DNA of 12,153 bases, taken from contig RFKA01000010.1 in assembly GCA_003694385.1 (NCBI GenBank), positions 1 through 12,153 on the forward strand, in the 5' to 3' direction. This document shows positions 6,127-12,153 of the stretch, piece after piece; position 1 is the first letter of the stretch, and every line of letters starts with the position of its first letter. The translations under genes were made by a program, and so were the position numbers. The notes beneath the pieces were generated by a model. It had not been told where the DNA came from and searched no databases. It saw only the letters and a program-made list of their open reading frames with translations. The stretch comes from Candidatus Woesearchaeota archaeon (lineage in GTDB: Archaea; Nanobdellota; Nanobdellia; Woesearchaeales; UBA525).

Positions 6127-6912
6127 ATGCGCCCGCTGGTGCCAACAGGGGTGGTTATTGCCGCGACGCTCGTCGCCCTCGTCATACTGACGTTCAGCTT
6201 CAGCGTTGTCTCAAACCTCCTCGGGAACGCAGGCAGCGGGACGGTTGCAGAGCAGTTCTTCACTCGTGACACGCTCCTCCACTTGCTCGGGGCAGTAACT
6301 GTCGTCTCCATTCTCGTCGCGGTGGGGAGCCTCTATCTCTCCCAGAAGCGCCACCACGAGCTCGTCATGGCAGGGATCGCGCAAGAGGGTGCTGAGGAGG
6401 AGTCTGAGAAAATCTTCAAGCGTGGAGAGCTCGTTGAAGTTGAGGACCCGACAACAGACCCTGTGGGGAAGCTCTGGGATTATGTTGATAACGAGCTCCG
6501 CCAGGGCTATACGCGCGACGCTATCATCGCGCAGCTCAGGAAGCAGGGTTGGCCCGAGCAGATTATCACGACAGTCACGGACACGTTCCGCGACGCGGTG
6601 CTTGAGCGCGAAGGCATGCAGCCCCACGATGACATTGAGCGCCTCAAGGAGTGGATTCAGGAGAAGCGGCGCTATGGTTACCCGCTCGGCGTTATCCGCA
6701 CGAACCTCGTGCGCGCTGGCTGGCAAGCGAAGATTGTCGACGAGGCCATTAAGGGGCTCGCGACGCAGCGGCTGGGCGTCCCGGTGGCGCAGCTCCACGA
6801 GTTCGTCGGGAAGCGCCTTGAGGAAGGCTTGCGGAAGCCGGAGATTCGCGACCTCCTCTTGAAGCGCGGCTGGAAGGCCTCGACGATTGACGCCGAGCTT
6901 GCGCAGTGGTAG
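6127..6912 (+). CDS. Two-helix membrane protein with three 39-residue Gly-Trp repeats
   Basis: A 261-aa protein with two membrane segments (about residues 8-32 and 50-71), an acidic linker (about 85-112), and a C-terminal half made of three gapless 39-residue repeats at 116-154, 173-211 and 223-261. Shared positions in the repeat are Leu1, an aromatic at 4, Val/Ile at 5, Gly12, Ile18, Leu22 and Gly26-Trp27, with Ile/Val near 31-32. Each repeat looks like a small two- or three-helix bundle, reminiscent of UBA-like folds, probably cytoplasmic. Binding of a partner protein or nucleic acid is a guess; no catalytic motif is visible. The start at 6127 rests on the TATA box. The next gene, grpE, lies 185 bases downstream with its own promoter region. 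Confidence 0.8.
   Translation: MRPLVPTGVVIAATLVALVILTFSFSVVSNLLGNAGSGTVAEQFFTRDTLLHLLGAVTVVSILVAVGSLYLSQKRHHELVMAGIAQEGAEEESEKIFKRGELVEVEDPTTDPVGKLWDYVDNELRQGYTRDAIIAQLRKQGWPEQIITTVTDTFRDAVLEREGMQPHDDIERLKEWIQEKRRYGYPLGVIRTNLVRAGWQAKIVDEAIKGLATQRLGVPVAQLHEFVGKRLEEGLRKPEIRDLLLKRGWKASTIDAELAQW
6472..6909 (+). repeat. Coding region of the three 39-residue protein repeats
   Basis: Units are at 6472-6588, 6643-6759 and 6793-6909. They align without gaps at protein level (G-x5-I-x3-L-x3-GW core) but are diverged at DNA level. This points to an old domain duplication rather than a recent slippage. Confidence 0.8.
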
Positions 6913-7097
6913 GCTTGTAAGAGGGTTCACGTGGAAAAACGCACGGCGTAAATGTTGATTCTACAAGCAGTTTAAATACACAAAGCCAGTATATTCGAAA
7001 CTCTTAAATATTAGTTGTTATTAACTCGTCTCTGTTGATTTAAAGTCAACGAAACTTTTTTGAGCATTAGTGTGGGTGTGCATGAGCAGGTGTACCA
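6913..7097 (+). promoter_or_regulatory. grpE-dnaK-dnaJ operon control region
   Basis: AT-rich non-coding DNA with three TATA-like sequences: TTTAAATA (6971-6978), CTTAAATA (7003-7010) and TTTAAAG (7039-7045). An imperfect palindrome, GTTGATTTAAAGTCAAC (7034-7050), spans the last one, and AGTT-N6-AACT (7013-7026) lies between the last two. GCTTGTA (6913-6919) and TACAAGC (6962-6968) are a long-range inverted pair. The leader carries AGGTG (7088-7092), five bases before the grpE ATG. A repressor-controlled heat-shock promoter is the natural reading, but no regulator is identified. Confidence 0.55.
7034..7050. promoter_or_regulatory. Candidate operator palindrome over a TATA-like box
   Basis: GTTGATTTAAAGTCAAC has GTTGA/TCAAC arms around a TTTAAAG core. 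A TATA box centred near 7042 would start transcription about 30 bases before the grpE ATG. A repressor bound here would block TBP, the mode known for archaeal heat-shock regulators such as Phr. The sequence is not a match I can assign to a known regulator. Confidence 0.4.
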
Positions 7098-7616
7098 ATG
7101 AAGAAGTCCGAAAAGAAAAAACCAGCGCCTTCCGGAAACGAGCAACAAGAGGAAAAGCAAGCCACTACTGAACAACCCGTGGGCGAGCAAGCCAAGAGCG
7201 AGCAACGAGAACTCGTTGAGCAGCTCCAACGCCTCCAGGCAGAGTTCGAGAACTATAAGAAGCGGACGGAGCGAGAGTTCAGCGAGTACCGTGAACGCGT
7301 CACCGGCGACGTGCTCACAACAATCCTTCCTGTCCTCGACAATTTCGAGCTCGCCCTCAAGAACGCGAAGCCAGAGGAGAAGGACGGCTTCTACAAAGGT
7401 GTCGAGCTCCTCTACGCGCAACTCGCCGGCGTGCTCCACGAGCTCGGCGTCGAGGAAATCCCAACGGAAGGCCGCTTCGACCCGCGCCTGCACGAGGCAA
7501 TGCTCACGGAAGAACAGCAAGGAGTTGAGAAGAACACAATCATCGAAGTGCTCCAGAAAGGGTACCGCCTGAAAGAGCGCGTACTCCGCACAGCAAAAGT
7601 AAAAGTTGCGAAGTGA
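7098..7616 (+). CDS. grpE: GrpE nucleotide exchange factor
   Basis: A 172-aa cytoplasmic co-chaperone that releases ADP from DnaK. The N-terminal 35 residues are charged and disordered, as usual. About residues 35-90 form the long dimerising coiled coil (RLQAEFENYKKR motif), followed by ILPVLDNFELAL, and the C-terminal beta domain includes FDPRLHEAM, the helix/beta transition typical of GrpE, ending in KGYRLKERVLRTAKVKVAK. Length is normal for the family. The start ATG has AGGTG five bases upstream. The stop TGA (7614-7616) lies within the dnaK Shine-Dalgarno, so translation of the two is probably coupled. The gene is first in the operon, adjacent to its partner. Confidence 0.96.
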   Translation: MKKSEKKKPAPSGNEQQEEKQATTEQPVGEQAKSEQRELVEQLQRLQAEFENYKKRTEREFSEYRERVTGDVLTTILPVLDNFELALKNAKPEEKDGFYKGVELLYAQLAGVLHELGVEEIPTEGRFDPRLHEAMLTEEQQGVEKNTIIEVLQKGYRLKERVLRTAKVKVAK

Positions 7617-7620
7617 GGTG
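7615..7620 (+). promoter_or_regulatory. dnaK ribosome binding site overlapping the grpE stop
   Basis: GAGGTG ends six bases before the dnaK ATG (7627), and its first two bases are the last two of the grpE stop codon. It fixes the dnaK start and suggests coupled translation. Confidence 0.7.
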
Positions 7621-7626
7621 TGAATT

Positions 7627-9501
7627 ATGGCTCAGGAAAAAGTTATTGGAATTGATCTCGGAACAACATTCAGCGCTGTCGCAGTCATGGAGGGTGGGAA
7701 AGCAGTCATCATCCCGAACAGCGAGGGCAGCAGAACGACACCAAGCGTCGTCAGCATCACTGAAGACGGCGAACGGCTCGTCGGGCAGACAGCGAAGAAC
7801 CAAGCGATCACGAACCCAGAGCACACGGTACGGAGCATCAAGCGCCACATGGGGGAAGACTACAAGGTGAAGCTCTGGGATAAAGAGTACACGCCACAAG
7901 AAATTAGCGCGATGATACTCCAGAAACTCAAAGCTGACGCAGAAGCCTACCTCGGGCAGAAAGTCACGAAAGCAGTCATCACCGTGCCCGCCTACTTCGA
8001 AGACGCGCAGCGGCAAGCGACGAAAGACGCGGGGAAGATTGCCGGCCTTGACGTGCTCCGCATCATCAACGAGCCGACGGCAGCGTCGCTCGCCTACGGC
8101 CTCGATAAGGGGAACGAGCATACGGTGCTCGTCTTTGATTTTGGTGGCGGCACGTTCGACGTGAGCATCCTCGAACTCGGAGACGGCGTCTTTGAAGTGA
8201 AAGCGACCGCTGGTGACAACCACCTCGGAGGAGACGACATCGATGAGATCATCATCGACTGGCTTGCCGACGGTTTCAAGAAAGAGCACGCCATCGACCT
8301 CCGCGAGGACAAGACCGCATTGCAGCGCCTCAAAGAGGCTGCTGAGAAGGCAAAAATTGAGTTGAGCAGCAAGCAAAAGACCACGATTAATTTGCCGTTC
8401 ATCACGGCCAACCAAGGTGGGCCGCTCCACCTCCAGCGCGAACTGACGCGCGCGGAATTCGAGAAGCTCATCACCCCAATCCTCGACAAGCTCAAAGGGC
8501 CGACGCAGCAGGCACTCAAAGACTCGAAGCTCTCAACGGATAAAATCGATAAGGTTATCTTCGTCGGGGGCAGCACGCGCATCCCCGCGGTCCAAGAGCT
8601 CGTCAAGCGGCTCACGGGCAAAGAAGGAGATAAGAGTGTGAACCCTGACGAGGCTGTCGCACTCGGCGCCGCCATCCAAGGGGGCGTCCTCGCAGGGGAA
8701 GTCAAGGACGTCCTTCTTCTCGACGTCACGCCCTTGAGCCTCGGCATCGAGACGCTCGGCGGCGTGTTCACGAAGCTCATCGAGAAGAACACGACCATCC
8801 CGACGAAGAAGAGCCAAGTGTTCTCGACGGCCGCTGATAATCAGTCAGCAGTGACGATTCGCGTCTTCCAGGGCGAACGGGCGATGGCCGCGGACAACAA
8901 ACTCCTCGGCCAGTTCGACCTCGTCGGCATCCCGCCGGCACCGCGCGGCGTGCCACAAATTGAGGTCACGTTCGACATCGACGCGAACGGCATCGTGAAC
9001 GTGCATGCAAAAGACCTCGGTACAGGGAAAGAGCAGAGCATCAAGATTACTGCGACAACGAACCTCTCGAAGGAAGAGGTCGAGCGGATGCGTGAAGAGG
9101 CGGCGAAATTCGAGGCGCAGGACAAGGAGAAGCGCGAGCAAATCGAGACGCTCAACAAGGCCGACTCTCTCGTCTACACTGCCGAGAACTTGTTTTCCGA
9201 CCTCAAAGGAAAAGTCGCTGATGAGAAGGTCGCGCCCGTGAAGACGGAAGTTGATGAGCTCAAGAAGCTCCTCGAGCCTGAGGAGAAGGACTACGAAGCA
9301 ATCAAGGCGAAGGTCGAGCTCATCAACAAGAAGATTCAGGAACTCAGCACGGAGATGTACCAGAAGGTCGCGCAGGAGCAAGCCGCGGCAGGCGACGCAA
9401 AAAGCAGTGGAAAAAGCAGTGAGAGAGGTGACGAGAAGACCGTCGATGCAGAGTTCGAGGAAGTTGATGAAACGAAGAATGAAGGGTCGAAGAGTAAATA
9501 A
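7627..9501 (+). CDS. dnaK: Hsp70 chaperone DnaK, Gram-positive type
   Basis: A 624-aa ATP-driven chaperone. The nucleotide-binding domain shows GIDLGTT (8-14), catalytic Lys72 in [22 protein letters not shown] (121-136), [10 protein letters not shown] (171-180) and [10 protein letters not shown] (311-320). The interdomain linker [10 protein letters not shown] is at 361-370, followed by the beta substrate domain, the helical lid and a C-terminal [10 protein letters not shown] acidic tail. The roughly 23-residue insert found after about residue 76 in proteobacterial DnaK is absent (the chain goes from KRHMGEDYK directly to KEYTPQEIS), matching Gram-positive DnaK. Archaeal DnaK is generally held to be acquired from bacteria, and this one resembles the Bacillus protein very closely from memory. 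It lies between grpE and the FkbM-like gene, 24 bases before the latter. Confidence 0.98.
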   Translation: MAQEKVIGIDLGTTFSAVAVMEGGKAVIIPNSEGSRTTPSVVSITEDGERLVGQTAKNQAITNPEHTVRSIKRHMGEDYKVKLWDKEYTPQEISAMILQKLKADAEAYLGQKVTKAVITVPAYFEDAQRQATKDAGKIAGLDVLRIINEPTAASLAYGLDKGNEHTVLVFDFGGGTFDVSILELGDGVFEVKATAGDNHLGGDDIDEIIIDWLADGFKKEHAIDLREDKTALQRLKEAAEKAKIELSSKQKTTINLPFITANQGGPLHLQRELTRAEFEKLITPILDKLKGPTQQALKDSKLSTDKIDKVIFVGGSTRIPAVQELVKRLTGKEGDKSVNPDEAVALGAAIQGGVLAGEVKDVLLLDVTPLSLGIETLGGVFTKLIEKNTTIPTKKSQVFSTAADNQSAVTIRVFQGERAMAADNKLLGQFDLVGIPPAPRGVPQIEVTFDIDANGIVNVHAKDLGTGKEQSIKITATTNLSKEEVERMREEAAKFEAQDKEKREQIETLNKADSLVYTAENLFSDLKGKVADEKVAPVKTEVDELKKLLEPEEKDYEAIKAKVELINKKIQELSTEMYQKVAQEQAAAGDAKSSGKSSERGDEKTVDAEFEEVDETKNEGSKSK

Positions 9502-9525
9502 AGGGGGGCGTGCTCCGCCGCGAGA

Positions 9526-10266
9526 ATGAATGAGACGATGCGCGCAGTCGCGGAGACTGCGCGGGACTTCCTGAGTGGCCTCGTCCACGCGCTCCCCGAG
9601 TGTACGCTCAAGAACGAGTTGCGGGGACTCATGCTCAAGACGACGGGAATCTCGTTCCTCGGCTTGGCAAACAAGGGCGACGTCGTGCTGCAGTGTGGCT
9701 GCTGGAAGATTGAGACCGTCGTGAAGTGGTCGCGCGCCGTCGGGAAGAAGGGGCGCGTCATCATCATCGAGGCGAGTGAACAAAACGCGCGACGACAGCA
9801 AGAAGACGTGGCGCGCCGCGGCATCACGAACGTCACCATCGTGAACAAGGGTGTCTGGGAGCGGCACGGCACGATGACTCTGCAGGTGAGCGACCGGCCC
9901 GCTCGCAACAAGCTCCGTGAGCAGCCAGCGGTAAGTGACGTGCTTACAGACGACGATTACCAAGGCGCTGAGCGCATCAGCGTTGACTCGATTGACAATA
10001 TCGTCAAGGCACTCAAGCTCCGCAGGGTCGACCTCATCAGTTGCACGGTGAGTGGCGCGGAGCGCGAAGCCATTAAAGGCATGAAGACGACAATGAAGCG
10101 CTTCAAACCACGTATCTGGATGCGCTGTGTCCTCCGTGATAGCAAGACGCGTCGCCCGCTTATCGACTCAGTCATTTCGCTGCTCAAGAAGAACGGCTAC
10201 CGCGTGCGCAGAGGGAAACGAGAAGCCCGGCGCGTCGGAGGGAATCTGGTGGCCTACCATGGTTGA
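9526..10266 (+). CDS. Divergent FkbM-fold methyltransferase-like protein
   Basis: A 246-aa protein with the order of an FkbM-family SAM methyltransferase. A helical N-terminus is followed by a beta1/motif I region at 51-73 ([13 protein letters not shown]...AVG), beta2 ending in the acidic [10 protein letters not shown] (78-87), then [10 protein letters not shown] (102-111) and an FkbM-like block at 152-186 (SVDSIDNIV...[19 protein letters not shown]). Relative to the family pattern the key residues are changed: motif I has Gln56-Cys57-Gly58-Cys59-Trp60-Lys61 where Asp-x-Gly-Ala-Asn-x-Gly is usual, and the DLIKIDVEGAE pattern reads [11 protein letters not shown] (Thr174, Ser176). SAM binding and catalysis may therefore be lost, or the protein may have a different activity. 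The C-terminus is very basic. There is no separate promoter and no good Shine-Dalgarno. It is embedded between dnaK and dnaJ and overlaps dnaJ by 8 bases, so it is surely co-expressed with the chaperones. Confidence 0.75.
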   Translation: MNETMRAVAETARDFLSGLVHALPECTLKNELRGLMLKTTGISFLGLANKGDVVLQCGCWKIETVVKWSRAVGKKGRVIIIEASEQNARRQQEDVARRGITNVTIVNKGVWERHGTMTLQVSDRPARNKLREQPAVSDVLTDDDYQGAERISVDSIDNIVKALKLRRVDLISCTVSGAEREAIKGMKTTMKRFKPRIWMRCVLRDSKTRRPLIDSVISLLKKNGYRVRRGKREARRVGGNLVAYHG

Positions 10267-11353
10267 CTACTATGAGATCCTCGGGGTGCCGCGGAACGCG
10301 ACACGAGAGGAGATTAAGAAGGCGTATAAGAAGCTCGCGAAGAAGTACCATCCCGACGTCAACAAGAGCCCTGAAGCTGAGAAGAAGTTCAAGGAGATTA
10401 GTGAGGCCGCAGCAGTCCTCGGCGATGAGGAGAAGCGGCGCCAGTACGACAGCGTAGGGCACGAAGCATTCACGAAGAGCGGGGGCGGCTTCAGCGGCTT
10501 CGATTTCAGCGGCTTCGGCCCAGGCACGGATTTCGGTGACATTTTTGAGAGCTTTTTCGGAGGCGGCTTCAATGATTTTTTTGGGCGGCGCCGGCGGCGG
10601 GGAGCCGACCTACGCTATGATGTGACGCTCACCCTGCAAGAAGTCGCTGAAGGAGTGACGAAGCGGCTGCGCATTCGTAAAGAAGATGTGTGCCCGCACT
10701 GTCACGGCTCAGGGGCTGAAGAGAAGCGTACCTGCGGTACGTGTCACGGCAGCGGCCACGTTGCGCAGATGCGCCGCACACCATTCGGGGTCTTCCAGAG
10801 TACGACGACGTGCCCGCACTGCAACGGGAGAGGATTCGTGGCGGTGAAAACCTGCCGGACGTGCAGAGGCAGAGGGCATGTCGAGCGCGAGAAAGAGTTG
10901 AGAGTTGAGATTCCAGCTGGGGTTGAGGATGGAACGCGGCTTCGCGTCGCGGGTGAAGGAGAGGTGGGCGAGGGAGGCGCCGGCGACCTCTATGTGTTCA
11001 TTAGCATCAAGGAGCATCCGCTCTTCAAGCGCGATGGCTCCGACCTTCATATTGATGTGCCTATCAGCTTCTTCCAAGCAGTATTCGGAGACGCGATTAC
11101 CGTGCCGACGCTGACGGGCAAGGCGAAAGTGAAAGTGCCCGCGGGGACTCAGAGCGGCACGACGTTCCGGCTCCGCGGGAAAGGACTGCCCGGGATGCAC
11201 CGTGGCCACGGCGACGAGCTCGTCACGGTGCACGTCGAGACGCCGCAGAAACTGACGAAGAAGCAAGAGAAGGCACTCAGGGCGGCGTCTGAGGCGTTTG
11301 GTAAGAGTCCGTCCAAGTCGCTCTTCGAGAAACTCAAAGAACGCATCGTCTGA
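10259..11353 (+). CDS. dnaJ: Hsp40 co-chaperone DnaJ
   Basis: A 364-aa type I J-protein that delivers clients to DnaK and stimulates its ATPase. The J domain is at 1-70 with HPD at 31-33. A Gly/Phe-rich region lies at about 74-109, followed by an Arg-rich stretch (110-115). Four zinc-finger CxxCxGxG motifs are at Cys145/148, 159/162, 185/188 and 199/202, then come the two C-terminal client-binding beta domains and a C-terminal dimerisation tail. All hallmark residues are present. ATG 10259 is preferred: the canonical [10 protein letters not shown] begins there, and GGTGG (10248-10252) lies six bases upstream. The upstream open frame from 10127 is part of the preceding gene in another frame. 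The start overlaps the FkbM-like stop by 8 bases, indicating coupling. Confidence 0.97.
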   Translation: MVDYYEILGVPRNATREEIKKAYKKLAKKYHPDVNKSPEAEKKFKEISEAAAVLGDEEKRRQYDSVGHEAFTKSGGGFSGFDFSGFGPGTDFGDIFESFFGGGFNDFFGRRRRRGADLRYDVTLTLQEVAEGVTKRLRIRKEDVCPHCHGSGAEEKRTCGTCHGSGHVAQMRRTPFGVFQSTTTCPHCNGRGFVAVKTCRTCRGRGHVEREKELRVEIPAGVEDGTRLRVAGEGEVGEGGAGDLYVFISIKEHPLFKRDGSDLHIDVPISFFQAVFGDAITVPTLTGKAKVKVPAGTQSGTTFRLRGKGLPGMHRGHGDELVTVHVETPQKLTKKQEKALRAASEAFGKSPSKSLFEKLKERIV

Positions 11354-11354
11354 T

Positions 11355-11371
11355 GCTGTTCAGAGAACAGC
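11355..11371 (+). terminator. Hairpin just after dnaJ
   Basis: GCTGTTC-AGA-GAACAGC, a perfect 7-base-pair stem with a three-base loop, begins two bases after the dnaJ stop. No T-run follows, so it is not a bacterial-style terminator. It may protect or define the 3' end of the operon transcript. Confidence 0.35.
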
Positions 11372-11592
11372 CATAAAGAACGTTCGTAACACAGAGATAG
11401 TGCGAAGCATAAAACAAGATACTAGTGCGAAGCATAAAACAATGGGAGAAACAGAGTTCCGGATAGCGTAACAGAAGACCCCTGTGGGAATACGGAATAA
11501 TACGGAGAGCTCAAAACCGTTCACAAGTGGTCGTTAGCGACTTAAAAGAAGAAACAAACTGTTTTCACTTCTTAATAGAAACTCAACAAAAA
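11372..11592. other. Non-coding spacer with several short repeats
   Basis: No gene is seen on either strand. The spacer holds the 20-base direct repeats at 11398-11442, the direct repeat AATACGGA (11489-11496 and 11499-11506), and GTCG-TTAG-CGAC (11530-11541) directly followed by a TATA-like CTTAAAAG (11541-11548). These may be promoter and operator elements of an upstream start for the lipoprotein gene or of a small RNA. Confidence 0.5.
11398..11442 (+). repeat. Two 20-base direct repeats, 25-base spacing
   Basis: TAGTGCGAAGCATAAAACAA occurs at 11398-11417 and 11423-11442 with a five-base spacer. Each copy contains a TATA-like GCATAAAAC. It could be a duplicated promoter or tandem protein-binding sites; two copies are too few to call a CRISPR. 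Confidence 0.85.
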
Positions 11593-11600
11593 CTATAAAA
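11593..11600 (+). promoter_or_regulatory. TATA box of the lipoprotein gene
   Basis: CTATAAAA is centred near 11597. A transcription start about 26 bases downstream would give a leader of roughly 16 bases carrying AGGAGGG (11625-11631), seven bases before the ATG at 11639. Confidence 0.65.
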
Positions 11601-11638
11601 AGCAGCGAAGGTTCGTAAGACCACAGGAGGGTTGAATC

Positions 11639-12153
11639 ATGAGAAGCCTTTTCATCACGATTCTTATTGCGGCGCTCACGCTGAGCGCTTGTGGAGGAGC
11701 GTTGCTCGGCACAGAGACAAACACAACAGCGAATGACACCGCAATCGACGTCATGCCAGAGGCACCCGTGCCACCCCCGGCAACAGTGCCCGAAGAACCG
11801 GACCTCAATGACCTCTCAGAACCCACCGCTGGGCGCTACACGATAACAAAGACCGAGGGAGACCTCATCGTGCTTAAGCCAAAAGCAATCGACCCCGACG
11901 GGGACGAAATCACCTACACCTTCACCGGCCCCTTCGCAGGCAGCGGCGAGTGGCAGACGACCTTTGGCGACGCGGGCACGTACGACGTGACCATCACCGC
12001 GACAGACACGGAAGGAGCGACGACGAGCGCGAACATCCGCGTCATCGTCCTCCCAGCGAACAGGCCACCAACACTCTCCTGCCCCGAACGCATCGTTGTG
12101 CGAGAAGGAGAAGAGGTCGTCATCTCGTGCGATGTCAGCGACGAAGAAGGGGA
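11639..12153 (+). CDS. Secreted lipoprotein with PKD/Ig-like domains (3' end outside the window)
   Basis: The 5' 171 codons of a longer gene, open to the right edge. The N-terminus is a lipoprotein signal (MRSLFITILIAALTLSAC) with lipobox Leu15-Ser16-Ala17-Cys18, so Cys18 should be lipidated and the protein anchored outside the membrane. A low-complexity Thr/Asn/Pro/Glu linker reaches about residue 65. A PKD- or cadherin-like beta domain follows at about 67-140, with DPDGDEITYTF, the GDAGTYDVTITATD motif and VIVLPANRPP. A second similar domain begins (EGEEVVISCDVSDEEG) and is cut off. Such tandem domains are common in archaeal surface proteins and are thought to serve adhesion or as stalks for other domains. 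The strong Shine-Dalgarno AGGAGGG and TATA box support the start. Function beyond surface exposure is unknown. Confidence 0.85.
   Translation, partial: MRSLFITILIAALTLSACGGALLGTETNTTANDTAIDVMPEAPVPPPATVPEEPDLNDLSEPTAGRYTITKTEGDLIVLKPKAIDPDGDEITYTFTGPFAGSGEWQTTFGDAGTYDVTITATDTEGATTSANIRVIVLPANRPPTLSCPERIVVREGEEVVISCDVSDEEG

Noticed and set aside
9507..9519. GGCG/CGCC hairpin between dnaK and the FkbM-like gene as a terminator
   Set aside because: Only four base pairs and no T-run, and the genes look co-transcribed.
8845..9963. Long minus-strand open frame opposite dnaK
   Set aside because: It is a shadow caused by the GC-rich third positions of dnaK; its translation is Leu/Arg-rich without domain features.
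10127..10258. Upstream extension of DnaJ
   Set aside because: It lies in another frame of the FkbM-like gene, is Arg/Ser-rich, and precedes the canonical [10 protein letters not shown] start.
11398..11442. Possible CRISPR array
   Set aside because: Only two 20-base copies with a five-base spacer and no cas genes; spacers of CRISPR size are absent.

Overview
The window reads as archaeal chromosome. AT-rich TATA-like boxes sit about 26-28 bases upstream of several start codons with no room for a leader. Other genes have GGTG-type Shine-Dalgarno sequences. The protein families (an archaeal TctA-like membrane protein, short FmdB zinc ribbon, multi-pass small-repeat membrane proteins, PKD-like lipoprotein) fit Archaea. 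A DPANN-type lineage (for example Woesearchaeota) is a plausible guess, but no rRNA or other phylogenetic marker in the window settles it.

Layout: (1) Bases 1-1640 are visibly more AT-rich than the rest (22 of 60 G/C in 181-240 against 42 of 60 in 8041-8100). They carry two minus-strand genes: an unrecognised helical protein of about 274 aa and an HNH endonuclease. A GC-rich palindromic element and a 16-base tandem duplication lie between them. This looks like an acquired island. (2) Bases 1797-5018, plus strand: a sodium-coupled LeuT-fold (NSS) transporter, an FmdB-type zinc ribbon, a 44-aa two-helix membrane peptide, and a TctA-like (COG1784) multi-pass permease. (3) Bases 5111-6912: two membrane-anchored proteins of unknown function, each with its own leaderless promoter. 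The second ends in three ungapped 39-residue repeats with a Gly-Trp signature. (4) Bases 7098-11353: a chaperone operon grpE-dnaK-X-dnaJ. X is a divergent FkbM-fold methyltransferase-like protein whose SAM-binding and Asp-Val-Glu motifs are degraded and which overlaps dnaJ by 8 bases. DnaK is of the Gram-positive type, lacking the N-terminal insert. (5) Bases 11354-11638 are non-coding with several direct repeats and TATA-like elements, followed by the 5' part of a secreted lipoprotein with PKD/Ig-like domains that runs off the window.

Functionally, GrpE, DnaK and DnaJ form the Hsp70 folding machine. A set of TATA-like boxes and a palindrome overlapping one of them suggest regulated expression. 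The transporter and permease are membrane uptake systems. No CRISPR array, tRNA, rRNA or recognisable insertion sequence was seen. The most unusual items are the degenerate methyltransferase inside the chaperone operon, the triple Gly-Trp repeat protein, and the consistent leaderless promoter spacing, which revises several gene starts.
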